Shown: positions 35,858-46,011 of the stretch, piece after piece
How positions within the stretch are numbered: the stretch's first letter is position 1
Layout: each line of letters starts with the position of its first letter
Assembly (NCBI RefSeq): GCF_017876535.1
Contig: NZ_JAGIOF010000001.1
Coordinates: forward strand, 2,294,001 to 2,358,000
Length of the DNA: 64,000 nucleotides
Direction: 5' to 3'
DNA from: Paeniglutamicibacter kerguelensis
GTDB taxonomy: Bacteria > Actinomycetota > Actinomycetes > Actinomycetales > Micrococcaceae
Notes under the pieces: generated by a model
The model's input: the letters and a program-made list of their open reading frames with translations, nothing else
Database searches by the model: none
What the model was told of the DNA's origin: nothing
Position numbers and translations under genes: made by a program

Positions 35858-37018
35858 TTACTTCAGGAAATCCGGGACATCCAGGTCATCGTTGGTGGCC
35901 GAAAGGTCCGGCTCGACGATGGCTGGGAGTTCCTCGAATGCGGGCTCCACCGTTGCCACTGCTGCGCGAACTTCCTCGCGCACCGGTGCAACAAAAGGAG
36001 CCTGCGGAGCCGCTGCAGGGGCAGCCGGGACCGTGCGGGCCGGCAGTGCGGCCTGAGGCGCGCTGGTCACGTCCACCTGGTCGAAGCCTGCGGCGATGAC
36101 GGTGACGCGGGCTTCGTCACCCAGGGCGTCGTCAATGACGGCGCCGAAGATGATGTTCGCCTCCGGGTGGGCCACTTCCTGCACGAGGCGGGCTGCCTCG
36201 TTGATTTCGAAGAGGCCCAGGTCCGATCCGCCCTGGATGGAGAGCAAGACGCCGTGGGCACCGTCGATCGACGCCTCAAGCAGCGGCGAGGCGATGGCGA
36301 GTTCCGCGGCCTTGACGGCACGGTCCTCCCCACGAGCCGAACCGATGCCCATGAGGGCCGAACCCGCACCCTGCATGACCGACTTCACGTCGGCGAAGTC
36401 AAGGTTGATCAGGCCGGGGGTGGTGATCAGGTCGGTGATACCCTGGACGCCGGAAAGCAGCACCTGGTCGGCCTGGCGGAAAGCGTCAAGCACCGAAACG
36501 TTGCGGTCCGAGATCGAGAGCAAACGGTCGTTCGGGATCACGATCAGGGTGTCGACTTCGTCGCGCAGTGCTTCGATGCCGGCTTCGGCGGAGTTCGCAC
36601 GGCGGCGGCCTTCGAAGGTGAACGGACGGGTGACAACACCAATGGTCAGTGCGCCGAGGCCGCGAGCGATGCGGGCGATGACGGGCGCGCCACCGGTGCC
36701 GGTGCCACCACCCTCGCCTGCGGTCACGAAGACCATGTCCGCGCCGCGGAGTACTTCTTCAATTTCCTCGCCGTGGTCTTCGGCCGCCTGGCGTCCCACA
36801 TCGGGGTTGGCGCCTGCGCCAAGTCCACGCGTGAGTTCGCGTCCAACGTCGAGCTTGACGTCTGCATCACTCATGAGCAGTGCCTGCGCATCAGTGTTGA
36901 TTGCAATAAATTCGACGCCTCGCAGGCCAACTTCGATCATGCGGTTGACGGCGTTGACGCCACCACCGCCGATGCCGACGACCTTGATGACGGCGAGGTA
37001 GTTCTGTGGAGCTGCCAC
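35858..37018 (-). CDS. ftsZ: Cell division protein FtsZ
   Basis: A 386-residue tubulin-like GTPase that assembles the division ring. The signature [12 protein letters not shown] binds GTP at about residues 102-113. The variable Pro/Ala-rich linker begins near 310, and the C-terminal peptide [10 protein letters not shown] is the SepF-binding tail. The GTG at 37018 begins the conserved [20 protein letters not shown]; an open frame runs to 37072. AAGGGAA lies 8 bp upstream. Confidence 0.97.
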   Translation of the reverse strand: MAAPQNYLAVIKVVGIGGGGVNAVNRMIEVGLRGVEFIAINTDAQALLMSDADVKLDVGRELTRGLGAGANPDVGRQAAEDHGEEIEEVLRGADMVFVTAGEGGGTGTGGAPVIARIARGLGALTIGVVTRPFTFEGRRRANSAEAGIEALRDEVDTLIVIPNDRLLSISDRNVSVLDAFRQADQVLLSGVQGITDLITTPGLINLDFADVKSVMQGAGSALMGIGSARGEDRAVKAAELAIASPLLEASIDGAHGVLLSIQGGSDLGLFEINEAARLVQEVAHPEANIIFGAVIDDALGDEARVTVIAAGFDQVDVTSAPQAALPARTVPAAPAAAPQAPFVAPVREEVRAAVATVEPAFEELPAIVEPDLSATNDDLDVPDFLK

Positions 37019-37092
37019 GTCCTGATTCCCTTGTTCGATGTGCTGCTGACCGAGGAAGCTCAACCGGACCAACGTTAACCCTCAACTGGAAG

Positions 37093-37122
37093 GTTATAGT
37101 TATGTCAAGCAACCGCTGTTAA
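37093..37122 (-). promoter_or_regulatory. Putative ftsZ promoter
   Basis: On the minus strand, TTAACA (37122-37117) and TATAAC (37098-37093) are separated by 18 bp. A full-consensus TTGACA (37108-37103) lies inside the spacer, and the region just downstream has an imperfect dyad. The predicted leader to the GTG is about 70 nt. This would give ftsZ expression independent of the upstream murC-ftsQ genes. Confidence 0.5.
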
Positions 37123-37217
37123 AACGCTATGGTTCGTGGTTCGCACATGCAACAACCAAGGCCGCGTGTCGCCCCAAAGTCGTTGAATTTTCTGTGTTTT
37201 ACACGTTTGGCGGACCG

Positions 37218-37970
37218 TTACCGGGCCACCGGGTGTTGCGGGCTGGAAATGTCGTACACCTTGATCGATGACTCCTCATCCTTCGGGGCCCCTAAAAGAG
37301 CCTCGAGGACCTTGCTTTTCAGCGCGGAGTCCTGGTCGTTACCCCAGATTACCAAGGTGTCGTCCTTGAGCTTTAGCTCAATGAAGTCCTTGCTCGTGGC
37401 CGTTGCGTGATCCACAGCCGCCAATAGTGTATCCGGTAGTTCCGAAAGAACTTGGGTAAGCGTCGAAAACACCTTGGGGTTGTTAATCACGGCACTGGAT
37501 CGAACCGTGGGAAGCTTGGGCTTGTCCTTCTCCCCCAGCACCGCCAGAACCCGGCCGTCGGCACCCACCAACGAGCGCTTCGAGCCGTCCTTCAGGACCG
37601 CCACCGGATGGTGCTCAATGATCTGGATTCTCAGGGTGTCGGGAACCTCGGCCTGCACGATCGCGTCCTTGACCGCCGGCTGCCCGCCGAGCAGGTCCAT
37701 GACCCGGCCGGTGCCCACGCGCGCCAGTGGCACCCCGTGCAGCGGCTCCAACGCCTGTTGGAGGTCCTTTTCCTTCACCAGCGAGTTTCCCTCGACCTGG
37801 ATGTTCTTGATGGCCAGGATCGGCGAGAAGCTCAGCACCAGCACCAGCGCAACGACCACGGCAGCGACAACCGAGATGCCGATGATCCAGCGCCTTCGGG
37901 TGCGCAGCCGGGGGTCGGGCGGCAGGTCCACGACATTGGACCCGCCGGCACGCTTGGGCTTGGCGACCAT
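37218..37970 (-). CDS. ftsQ: Cell division protein FtsQ
   Basis: A 250-residue bitopic protein with a short cytoplasmic tail, one membrane helix (about 28-50: WIIGISVVAAVVVALVLVLS) and an extracellular POTRA domain (IKNIQVEGNSLVKEKDLQQAL) followed by the FtsQ domain. It bridges the division complex in the membrane. The ATG overlaps the murC stop by one base (TGATG), so translation is coupled. Confidence 0.94.
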   Translation of the reverse strand: MVAKPKRAGGSNVVDLPPDPRLRTRRRWIIGISVVAAVVVALVLVLSFSPILAIKNIQVEGNSLVKEKDLQQALEPLHGVPLARVGTGRVMDLLGGQPAVKDAIVQAEVPDTLRIQIIEHHPVAVLKDGSKRSLVGADGRVLAVLGEKDKPKLPTVRSSAVINNPKVFSTLTQVLSELPDTLLAAVDHATATSKDFIELKLKDDTLVIWGNDQDSALKSKVLEALLGAPKDEESSIKVYDISSPQHPVAR

Positions 37971-39370
37971 CAGCTACCCAGGCGCGTGCGCAATTCCGCC
38001 AGGATCGCGCTCCCCTGCTCGGTGACGTCCCCGGCGCCGATCGTCATGATGACATCGCCCGGCTTGGCGCATGCGGCAACCACCGAGGCGGCCTGCCCCG
38101 TGGAAACCAAGCCACCGGCGGTGTCCAGTTCCTTGGTGACAAGTTCACTTGTCACGCCCGGGATCGGGGTTTCGCGTGCCGGGTAGATCTCGAGCACGTA
38201 CGCGGTGTCGGCCAGCGAAAGCGCTTGGCCGAACTCGCGGTGGAACTCGTTGGTGCGGCTGAACAGGTGAGGCTGGAAAAGCACGTGGACGGCACCGGTT
38301 CCCGCGACGGCGCGGGCGGCACGCAGGGCAGCCAGGACCTCGGTCGGGTGGTGGGCGTAGTCGTCGTAGACCCGCACGCCGCCGGCCTCGCCGCGGAAGT
38401 CGAAGCGCCGCGCGGCGCCGGTGAAGGCGCCCAGGCCCTCGACTGCGGCTTCCGGGTCCAACCCGCAATCCAGCCCCACCGCGAAGGCGGCGGCGGCGTT
38501 GAGCAGGTTGTGGTTGCCCGGAAGCGCGATTTCCAGGTCGGTTTCCTGGCCGCTGCCCCATTCCAGGGTGCAGGCAAAACGGTTGTCCCGCGGATGCGCA
38601 TCGAGCAGGCGGCGGTCGGCGTCCTCGGAGAAGCCGTACGTCTGCACGCGCAGGTCCGGGCGCTCGCGGCGCATGCGGGCGGCCAGGGCCCGGGAGCCCT
38701 CGTCGTCGGCGCAGCAGATGAGCAGGCCGTCGGCGGGCAGCAGCGAGGCGAAGGCGTGGAACGACTGGTGGACCGCCTCGACCGAGCCGTAGTGGTCAAG
38801 GTGGTCTGCCTCGATGTTGGTGATCACCACGACGTCGGGCTGGTAGTTCATGAACGAGGCGTCGGATTCGTCGGCCTCGGCGACAAAGACCCGTCCGGCA
38901 CCGTACTCGGCGTTGAAGCCGAGGCTGGCGATGTTGGCGCCGATCGCAAAGGTCGGGGAAATCCCCGCCTCGCGCAGCATGAAGGCGATCAGCGACGTGG
39001 TTGTGGTCTTGCCATGGGTGCCGGCCACGGTGATGACGTGGTGGCCCTCCATGGTCGCGGCCAGTCCCTGGGAGCGGTGCAGGATCCGCAGGCCGCGCGA
39101 GACGGCCTCGTCGTATTCCGGGTTGCCGGCCTTGATGATCGAGGAGATCACCACGGTGTCGGCATCGCCCAGGTTTTCGGCCGCGTAGCCGACGTGGATG
39201 CGCGCCCCGGCCTCGCGGAGGTCGTCGAGCACCGGAAGTTCCTTGGCGTCGGTTCCGGAGACCGTCAGTCCGCGGGCCAGCATGAGCCTGGCAACCGCCG
39301 AGACCCCCACGCCGCCGATGCCCATCAGGTGGACTTTGCCGAGTTGGTCGAGAGTATGTAATTCCTGCAT
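37970..39370 (-). CDS. murC: UDP-N-acetylmuramate--L-alanine ligase
   Basis: A 466-residue Mur ligase adding the first amino acid, L-alanine, to UDP-MurNAc. The order is a Rossmann N-terminus (HLMGIGGVGVSAVARL), P-loop GTHGKTTTT, DESDASF and the DDYAHHPTEVLA catalytic segment. The ATG at 39370 gives the canonical start; an open frame to 39427 overlaps murG. The gene starts 4 bp after the murG stop. Confidence 0.97.
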   Translation of the reverse strand: MQELHTLDQLGKVHLMGIGGVGVSAVARLMLARGLTVSGTDAKELPVLDDLREAGARIHVGYAAENLGDADTVVISSIIKAGNPEYDEAVSRGLRILHRSQGLAATMEGHHVITVAGTHGKTTTTSLIAFMLREAGISPTFAIGANIASLGFNAEYGAGRVFVAEADESDASFMNYQPDVVVITNIEADHLDHYGSVEAVHQSFHAFASLLPADGLLICCADDEGSRALAARMRRERPDLRVQTYGFSEDADRRLLDAHPRDNRFACTLEWGSGQETDLEIALPGNHNLLNAAAAFAVGLDCGLDPEAAVEGLGAFTGAARRFDFRGEAGGVRVYDDYAHHPTEVLAALRAARAVAGTGAVHVLFQPHLFSRTNEFHREFGQALSLADTAYVLEIYPARETPIPGVTSELVTKELDTAGGLVSTGQAASVVAACAKPGDVIMTIGAGDVTEQGSAILAELRTRLGS

Positions 39371-39374
39371 GTGA

Positions 39375-40505
39375 CTAGCTTCCCATGACGGCGGGGCGCG
39401 GAGGGGTTTGGCGTCCCAGTGAGTCAAGAATCATTGCCGCCATGACCTCGGCCGCATCGCTGCGTCCCTGGCTGGAGGCGGCCTTGCCCATCCGCTCCAG
39501 CGCGGCGTTGTCCAGCAGCAGCGGAATCACCGTGGTGGCGACGTATTCCGGGGTGAAATCGGCATCCGCGACCAGCAGCGCGCCGCCGGCGGCGACCAGG
39601 TCCGCGGCGTTCAACCGCTGTTCGCCGTTGCCGATCGGCAACGGGACGAGCACCGCGGGGGTGCCCGCGACGGCAAGCTCGCACACAGTTCCGGCGCCCG
39701 AGCGGGCAACCATCAAGTCCGCGGCGGCGTAGGCCTGGTCCATGGAGTCGACGTATTCGACCTGGCGGTAGCCCGGGGCCGCCAGCGGGTTGCCCTCCCC
39801 GTCCAGAACGACCTTGTCGCGCCCGGTGATGTGAAGGACCTGGATCCCGGCCGCGGACAGGTCGGCAAGGCTCCCGGCGATCGCGGCGTTCACCGACGCC
39901 GCGCCGGAGGAGCCCCCGGTCACCACCAGCGCCGGGACGCCGGGGGCAAGGCCAAGGGCCTCGCGGGCGCCCTCGCGCAGGGCGGCTCGGTCCATCGTGG
40001 CGATGTTGCCGCGCATCGGCATGCCGACGACCTTGGCGCCAGGAAGCCCGGTGCCGCCGAAGGCCGCACCGACACCCTGCGCGTACCTCGCCCCGACCTT
40101 GTTCGCCAGGCCGGCGCGCGCGTTGGCCTCGTGCACGAAGATCGGCAGCCTGCGCTTCCTGGCCGCCAGGTAGACGGGGGTGCAAACGTAGCCGCCGACG
40201 CCCAGCACCGCCTGTGCACCCGCGTCATCGAGGATCCTGCCGGCGGCCTTGATGGCGGCGGAGAAACGGAAGGGGAGCTTCAGCAGGTCCATGGACGGGC
40301 GCCTGGGCATCGGGACCTTGGCGATGGTGCGCAGCTCGTAGCCCGCCTCCGGGACCAGCCTGGTCTCCAAACCGCTGTCGGTGCCGACCGCGGTGATCTC
40401 GGTGCCGGGTGCCATCCGGCGCATGGCGTCGGCAATCGCAATCATCGGGGAAACGTGTCCGGCGGTGCCGCCGCCGGCAATCACCACGCGTAAGTCTTCA
40501 GTCAT
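39375..40505 (-). CDS. murG: UDP-GlcNAc--(pentapeptide) pyrophosphoryl-undecaprenol GlcNAc transferase
   Basis: A 376-residue GT28 transferase that makes lipid II from lipid I at the inner membrane face. It has [10 protein letters not shown] at the N-terminus, [12 protein letters not shown], the [11 protein letters not shown] loop and the [21 protein letters not shown] donor site. No overlap with ftsW: a 98-bp GC-rich gap lies upstream with no gene. Confidence 0.96.
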   Translation of the reverse strand: MTEDLRVVIAGGGTAGHVSPMIAIADAMRRMAPGTEITAVGTDSGLETRLVPEAGYELRTIAKVPMPRRPSMDLLKLPFRFSAAIKAAGRILDDAGAQAVLGVGGYVCTPVYLAARKRRLPIFVHEANARAGLANKVGARYAQGVGAAFGGTGLPGAKVVGMPMRGNIATMDRAALREGAREALGLAPGVPALVVTGGSSGAASVNAAIAGSLADLSAAGIQVLHITGRDKVVLDGEGNPLAAPGYRQVEYVDSMDQAYAAADLMVARSGAGTVCELAVAGTPAVLVPLPIGNGEQRLNAADLVAAGGALLVADADFTPEYVATTVIPLLLDNAALERMGKAASSQGRSDAAEVMAAMILDSLGRQTPPRPAVMGS

Positions 40506-40603
40506 CTATGCCTTGCACTACTTTCGGTTCTCAAGCTTTGGCGCCGCGCCCCGCGACAGGCCCCGGGGGCCCGTGGAAACGGTGGCGGGCGCAAGCGATG
40601 TGG

Positions 40604-41893
40604 TTAGTTGGCCTTGGTGCCGCGGAGCTTGGCCATGAGCCCCGGGAGCGTGCCCGGTGTCGCCCGGCCCTGCTTGCCCATGCGTTGTTCGCGGGCAAAG
40701 GACAGCACGACGCCGATGCCCAGGAACGTGGCCAGCAGGGCCGAGCCGCCGGAGGAAATGAACGGCAGCGGCACGCCGATGACCGGGAGCAACCCGATGA
40801 CCATGCCGATGTTCACGAACGCCTGGCCGACGATCCAGGCCATGATGCCGCTGACGGCCACCCGCCCGAAGAGCGTTTCCGAGCGCACGGCAATGCGGAA
40901 CATGGCCACGGCCAGCATGGTGTACAGCAGCACCACGAAGAGCGTACCGAGCAGGCCCATTTCCTCGCCGAGCACTGCGAAGATGAAGTCGTTCTGGGCC
41001 TCGGGGATGTGCGACCACTTTTGCCGTGATTGGCCCAGGCCCACGCCCAGCCAGCCGCCGGAAGCCAGTGCGTAGATCCCCTGTTCGGCCTGGTAGCAAT
41101 AGTCCTGGGCATCGGCGGCGCAGCCGAAGAGCCAGGCGGTGACGCGCCCCAAACGGGTAGGGGCCACGGCCACTGCAATGGCCAGGCCGACGGCCGCCAC
41201 GCCCGCGCCGATGCCGAAGATCTTGGCGGGCGCGCCGCCGACGAACATCACCACCACCAGGATCAGCGCCAGCACCATGGCGGTGCCCAGGTCCTTGCCG
41301 ATCATCACCAGCAGGAGCATGAGTCCGCCGAACGGCGCCAGGAGCGGCACCACCGCGTGCTTCCACTGGCCCATCAGGTGTGCCTTGCGTTCAACGACCG
41401 CCGCGCCCCACAGCGCCATGGCGGCCTTCGCGAACTCGGAGGGCTGCACGGAGAAGCCGCCGATGATGAGCCAGTTCTTGTTGCCGTAGATTTCCTCGCC
41501 GAAGACAAGCACCATCATCAGCAGGACCGTGGCGATCCCCAATGCCGGCCAGGCCAGCACCTTGAGCTTGTCGGTGGGCAGCAGCTGCAACGCGCCCATG
41601 CACAACAGGCCGAAAACGGCCCACATGGCCTGCTTGCTGAAGTCGTCGAAGGGCGACTTGTTCCGGGCGATGGCCTCCACCGAGGAGGAGGAAAGCACCA
41701 TGATCAGGCCCAGGAGGGTCAGCGCCAGCGTGCTGCCCAGGACTACGTAGTAGTTGATCTGGGCGCCGCGCAGCGACGGGTCTTCGAGCCTCGAAAACAA
41801 TTTGGCTAGTCCGCGCGGTTCACGGCCCCGGCCGGGCTTGACCGCTTTTCCGGCGCCGCCCTTGCCGCGCGGGGCCTGTGTTTTGCCGCTCAC
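40604..41893 (-). CDS. ftsW: Septal peptidoglycan polymerase FtsW (SEDS family)
   Basis: A 429-residue polytopic protein of the SEDS family, the glycosyltransferase partner of FtsI. About ten membrane helices are visible, with the conserved GKDLGTAMVL, GGWLGVGLGQSRQKW and HIPEAQNDFIFAVLGEE segments; the catalytic aspartate lies in PEAQNDFIF. The C-terminal tail is basic. GTG 41893 opens at SGKTQAPRGKGG. It follows murD after 12 bp. Confidence 0.95.
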   Translation of the reverse strand: MSGKTQAPRGKGGAGKAVKPGRGREPRGLAKLFSRLEDPSLRGAQINYYVVLGSTLALTLLGLIMVLSSSSVEAIARNKSPFDDFSKQAMWAVFGLLCMGALQLLPTDKLKVLAWPALGIATVLLMMVLVFGEEIYGNKNWLIIGGFSVQPSEFAKAAMALWGAAVVERKAHLMGQWKHAVVPLLAPFGGLMLLLVMIGKDLGTAMVLALILVVVMFVGGAPAKIFGIGAGVAAVGLAIAVAVAPTRLGRVTAWLFGCAADAQDYCYQAEQGIYALASGGWLGVGLGQSRQKWSHIPEAQNDFIFAVLGEEMGLLGTLFVVLLYTMLAVAMFRIAVRSETLFGRVAVSGIMAWIVGQAFVNIGMVIGLLPVIGVPLPFISSGGSALLATFLGIGVVLSFAREQRMGKQGRATPGTLPGLMAKLRGTKAN

Positions 41894-41905
41894 GACTGCT
41901 CCTTA

Positions 41906-43417
41906 CTACTTGGTGTCTTCTCCCATGAGGGCGCGAACCGCGTCGATAAACGCGTTGCCCCGCTGTGCATAGGAGGAGAACTGGTCCATCGAGGCCGCCG
42001 CCGGTGCCATGAGCACCGTGTCTCCGGCCTCGGCGATCGCCGCAGCCTGGTTCACGGCCTCGGCCATCACGGCCCAGCCGTGGGCCGATCCGGTTGCCTC
42101 TTCTCCAGTTTCGCGCACGGCGGTCATGATCACCGGCACCTGCGGCGCGTGTCGTTCCAATGCCTCAACGAGCTTCGCGGTGTCGGTTCCGATCACCACC
42201 ACGGCCTTGAGCCGCTTGGCATGGGCTTTCACCAGGTCGTTGTAATCAACGCCCTTGGAAAGCCCGCCGGCGATCCACACCACGGAGCCGAAGGCGCCCA
42301 GCGAGGCGCCGGCGGCGTGCGGGTTCGTCGCCTTTGAATCGTTGATCCACAGCACGTCGTCGCGCCGTGCCACGGCCTGGATGCGGTGGTCCCCCGCATC
42401 GAAGTTGCTCAGCCCCAGCGCCACGGCCGCGGGTTCCACGCCGTAGGCGCGGGCCAGCGCCGCGGCGGCCGCGGCGTTGGCGGCGGTGTGCCGCGGGACG
42501 ACCTCGCCGATCTGGTCCAAGGGCACGAGCTCGGCCGCCGAGTTGCGGCGGTCCTCGATGAACGCGCGGTCGACCAACAGGTCCTCGACCACTCCGACCA
42601 TGCTCAGCGACGGCACGCCCGTGGTGAAGCCGACGGCACGGCAACCCTCGATGACGTCCGCGTTTTCGACCATGGCCTCGATCACGCGCTCATCGGCGTT
42701 GTAGATCGCGGCCACGCGGGTGCGCTCGTAGATCTTGGCCTTGTCGGCCTTGTAGTTCTCGAACCCGCCGTGCCAGTCCACGTGGTCCTCGGCGATGTTC
42801 AGCACCACGGAGGCCAACGGGGAGATGGTGTGGGTGAAGTGCAGCTGGAAGCTGGAGAGCTCCAGGGCGATCACGTCGAAGCCCTCGGGGTCGCGGATCG
42901 CGTCAAGGATCGGGGTTCCCACGTTGCCCGCGGCGATGGCGCGCAGGCCCGCGGCCTTGAAGATCGACTCGGTCATGCCCACCGTGGTGGTCTTGCCGTT
43001 GGTCCCGGTGATGACTACCCACTCGGCGAGCTTGCGGCCCTCCTTGGTGCGCACGCGCCAGGCGAGTTCGACGTCGCCCCAGATCTCGATGCCCGCCTCG
43101 GCGGCCGCGGCAAGCATCGGCTGGCGCGGGTTCCACCCGGGCGAGGCGATGACCAGCTGCGGGGCCTCGCCATTGATGCGCGGAAGCGTGTCGGTGTGCG
43201 CGGCGCCCAGCAGCACGTCGGTTGCCCCGACGATCTTCAGGGTGTCGGCACGCGAACGGTTCACCTCGGTGTCGGCCCCGTCGACGACCACCACGTGGGC
43301 GCCGAGTTCGATCAGGGTGTCGGCGGCGGAGAAACCGGAAAGGCCCAGGCCGGCCACGACGACGCGCAGCCCGGCCCAGTCCGATTCCCAGCGGGTCAGC
43401 TTGGAAAGATCGGCCAT
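41906..43417 (-). CDS. murD: UDP-N-acetylmuramoylalanine--D-glutamate ligase
   Basis: A 503-residue Mur ligase that adds D-glutamate. It has the N-terminal UDP-binding VVVAGLGLSGFSAADTL, the P-loop GTNGKTTTV, NIAEDHVDWHG and the C-terminal NDSKATNPHA motif. ATG 43417, two bases after the mraY stop, gives the conserved length; the frame is open upstream to 43759 within mraY and is not coding there. Confidence 0.97.
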   Translation of the reverse strand: MADLSKLTRWESDWAGLRVVVAGLGLSGFSAADTLIELGAHVVVVDGADTEVNRSRADTLKIVGATDVLLGAAHTDTLPRINGEAPQLVIASPGWNPRQPMLAAAAEAGIEIWGDVELAWRVRTKEGRKLAEWVVITGTNGKTTTVGMTESIFKAAGLRAIAAGNVGTPILDAIRDPEGFDVIALELSSFQLHFTHTISPLASVVLNIAEDHVDWHGGFENYKADKAKIYERTRVAAIYNADERVIEAMVENADVIEGCRAVGFTTGVPSLSMVGVVEDLLVDRAFIEDRRNSAAELVPLDQIGEVVPRHTAANAAAAAALARAYGVEPAAVALGLSNFDAGDHRIQAVARRDDVLWINDSKATNPHAAGASLGAFGSVVWIAGGLSKGVDYNDLVKAHAKRLKAVVVIGTDTAKLVEALERHAPQVPVIMTAVRETGEEATGSAHGWAVMAEAVNQAAAIAEAGDTVLMAPAAASMDQFSSYAQRGNAFIDAVRALMGEDTK

Positions 43418-43419
43418 TG

Positions 43420-44523
43420 TCACAGTCCCACGACCCATTCGGAATAGAAGATGCCCATGCCCGCGGCGACAAAGAGCCCGCCGAGGATCCAGAAGCGGAC
43501 CACGACGTTCTCCTCGGCCCAGCCGGAGAGCTCGAAGTGGTGCTGCAGCGGCGCCATCTTGAAGACGCGCTTGCCGCCGGAGAGCTTGAAGAAGCCGACC
43601 TGGATGATGACCGACAGCGCGATCATCACGAACAGGCCGGCCAGCACGACCAGCAGCAGCTCGGTGCGGGAAAGGATCGCGAACGCTGCCACGGCCCCGC
43701 CGATGGCCAGCGAACCGGTGTCGCCCATGAAGATCTTCGCGGGCTTGGCGTTCCACCACAGGAAGCCGATCAGGGCACCGCAGAGGATCGCGCCGAGCAG
43801 CGCCAGGTCCATGGGGTCGCGCACCGTGTAGCAGACGTTGCCGGATCCCGGCAGCCCGCAGGCCTGGTTGTTCTGCCAGATGCCGATCAGCGTGTAGGCG
43901 CCGAAGACCATGATGGAGGCGCCGGCGGCCAGGCCGTCGAGCCCGTCGGTGAGGTTCACGCCGTTGGTGGTGCCGGTGACGATCAGGTTGGACCAGAGTA
44001 CAAACAGGATCAGGCCCGCCAGCGGCCCGGCGAAGGCCAGGTCGATGTTGGTGTCGCGCACGAAGGAAATCGCGGTCGACGCGGGGGTCAGCCCGTTCTG
44101 GTTGGGGAAGTTCAGCGCGAGCACGGCGAAGCCGATGCCGACGGCCGCCTGCAGCACGATCTTTTCCCAGGCGCGCAGGCCCAGCGAGCGCTTCTTGGCG
44201 ATCTTGATGAAGTCGTCAAGGAAGCCGACCAGGCCCATGCCCGCGAAGAGCAGCAGCGCCAGCAGGCCGCTGGCCGTGACGCCGGAGGTGGCCCGCCCCA
44301 TGAGGGTCAGGATGCCGTGCGTGAGGAAGTAGCTCAGGATCACGGCCAGCACGATGATGACGCCGCCCATGGTCGGGGTGCCCGACTTGATGGCGTGGCT
44401 GGTCGGCCCGTCGTCGCGGACCACCTGTCCGTACTGCTTCTTGGTCAGCAAGCGGATGAAAATGGGCATCGTGGCCATGGTAAAGACCAGGGAAATGCCG
44501 GCTCCCATGATTAGGGCAATCAC
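43420..44523 (-). CDS. mraY: Phospho-N-acetylmuramoyl-pentapeptide-transferase
   Basis: A 367-residue, ten-helix membrane enzyme that forms lipid I from UDP-MurNAc-pentapeptide and undecaprenyl phosphate. It has the catalytic motifs GFLDDFIKI, NLTDGLDGLA and the C-terminal APLQHHFEL. The start is GTG at 44523, whose TGA partner in murF overlaps by 4 bp (GTGA), giving translational coupling with murF. Confidence 0.97.
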   Translation of the reverse strand: MIALIMGAGISLVFTMATMPIFIRLLTKKQYGQVVRDDGPTSHAIKSGTPTMGGVIIVLAVILSYFLTHGILTLMGRATSGVTASGLLALLLFAGMGLVGFLDDFIKIAKKRSLGLRAWEKIVLQAAVGIGFAVLALNFPNQNGLTPASTAISFVRDTNIDLAFAGPLAGLILFVLWSNLIVTGTTNGVNLTDGLDGLAAGASIMVFGAYTLIGIWQNNQACGLPGSGNVCYTVRDPMDLALLGAILCGALIGFLWWNAKPAKIFMGDTGSLAIGGAVAAFAILSRTELLLVVLAGLFVMIALSVIIQVGFFKLSGGKRVFKMAPLQHHFELSGWAEENVVVRFWILGGLFVAAGMGIFYSEWVVGL

Positions 44524-45998
44524 TGCGCCGAGCCCTCCTTTGCGGTGCGGACACCGTTGTTGGTTTCTGCGATCTGGTCGCCCAGGTGGCGCAGTCCGGA
44601 ACCGTTTGACGACTTGAAAAGCACGATGTCGCCCGGGAGCAGGTTGTCGTTGAGGATCTCGGCGGCGGCGTCGGCGTCTTCGGCGAAGTACGCCTCGTCG
44701 CCCCAGCTGCCCTCGAGGACCGCCGAGTTGTAGGCGGCCTTGGCGCCGCGCCCCACAACCAGCAGCTTCTTGATGTTCATGCGGACCGCCGCGCGGCCCA
44801 GCAGGTCGTGCTCGTGGATCGAGTCGCTGCCGAGTTCGAGCATTTCACCCAGCACGGCCCAAGTCCGGCGAGCGACGCCCGACTCGTTGGGCAGGCCGAG
44901 TTCGGCGAGGGTGACGAGGGCGGCACGCATCGAATCCGGGTTGGCGTTGTAGGCATCGTTGATGATGCTCACGCCGTCGGCACGTTCGGTGCGTTCCATG
45001 CGCCAGCGGCTGGCAGGGCCGAGGCCCTGCAGCGTTGCGGCGATCTGCGCGCCCTCGACGCCGAGGTACTCGGCAACGGCGGCCGCGGCAAGGATGTTGG
45101 TGATGTGGTGGCGTCCGATCAGGCCCGAGCGCACGGGGAATTGCGACCCGTCGCGCAGCACCAGCGTGAAGACCGGATGCCCGTTGGCGTCGACCTCCGC
45201 ATCGCGTGCCCACACGCCCACGGCGGTCGCATCCGCGTTGCGCTGCACACCGAAGTTCAACACCGGCGCGATCGTGCGCAAAGCCATGGCGGCGACCAGC
45301 GGATCGTCAAGGTTCAGCACGGCGAGGCCGTCGGCGGGCAGGGATTCGACCATCTCGCCCTTGGCGATCGCGATGTTCTCGACGCCGCCGAACTCGCCGG
45401 CGTGTGCCGAACCGACGCCCAGCACCACCCCGACCTCGGGGTGGACCAGATCGGTCAAGTAGTTGATGTGCCCCACGCCGGTGGCGCCCATCTCGACCAC
45501 GAGGAACCTGGTGTCCTCGGTGGCGCGGAAAACCGTCAGCGGAACGCCGACCTCGCCATTGTAGGAACCGACCGGCGCCACGGTGGGACCGGCGGTGGCC
45601 AGCAGTTCGGCCAGTAGGTCCTTCGTCGTGGTCTTGCCCGCGGAACCGGTGATGCCGACGACCCGCAGGCCGTTGCGTTCCTTGAGCCGGGCGACGATGG
45701 CCGCGGCGATTTGGCCCATGGCGATGACGGCATCGGGCACGATGACGGCCGGGTGCACCGAGCCGTCGGGCGCGGTGGTTTCGCGCTCGGCCAGGGCCAG
45801 CAGCGCACCGCGGTCCATCGCGGCCTGCACAAAGTGGTGGCCGTCGGAGGCTTCGCCGGGTTTGGCCACAAAGAGCCAACCCTCGTTGCACTCTCGCGAG
45901 TCGGTGGTGACCCCGCGGACCTGGTGGTCGGCAGAGGCCGTGGAAGTGAGTCGCCCGCCCGTGATTTCGGCGATTTCGGCGGAAAGAAGATCAATCAT
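44520..45998 (-). CDS. murF: UDP-N-acetylmuramoyl-tripeptide--D-alanyl-D-alanine ligase
   Basis: A 492-residue Mur ligase that adds the D-Ala-D-Ala dipeptide. It has the P-loop GSAGKTTTKD, GHINYLTDLVHPEVGVV and the terminal NDAYNANPDSM motif. ATG 45998 begins MIDLLSAEIAEITGG as in relatives; the upstream frame (to 46343) lies within murE. Starts 13 bp after the murE stop. Confidence 0.97.
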   Translation of the reverse strand: MIDLLSAEIAEITGGRLTSTASADHQVRGVTTDSRECNEGWLFVAKPGEASDGHHFVQAAMDRGALLALAERETTAPDGSVHPAVIVPDAVIAMGQIAAAIVARLKERNGLRVVGITGSAGKTTTKDLLAELLATAGPTVAPVGSYNGEVGVPLTVFRATEDTRFLVVEMGATGVGHINYLTDLVHPEVGVVLGVGSAHAGEFGGVENIAIAKGEMVESLPADGLAVLNLDDPLVAAMALRTIAPVLNFGVQRNADATAVGVWARDAEVDANGHPVFTLVLRDGSQFPVRSGLIGRHHITNILAAAAVAEYLGVEGAQIAATLQGLGPASRWRMERTERADGVSIINDAYNANPDSMRAALVTLAELGLPNESGVARRTWAVLGEMLELGSDSIHEHDLLGRAAVRMNIKKLLVVGRGAKAAYNSAVLEGSWGDEAYFAEDADAAAEILNDNLLPGDIVLFKSSNGSGLRHLGDQIAETNNGVRTAKEGSAQ

Positions 45999-46011
45999 GA
46001 CAGGTAGGACT

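Noticed and set aside
41906..43759. Extended murD reading frame to 43759 and murF frame to 46343
   Set aside because: The extensions lie inside mraY and murE, and their sequences are not ligase-like; the internal ATGs fit operon spacing.
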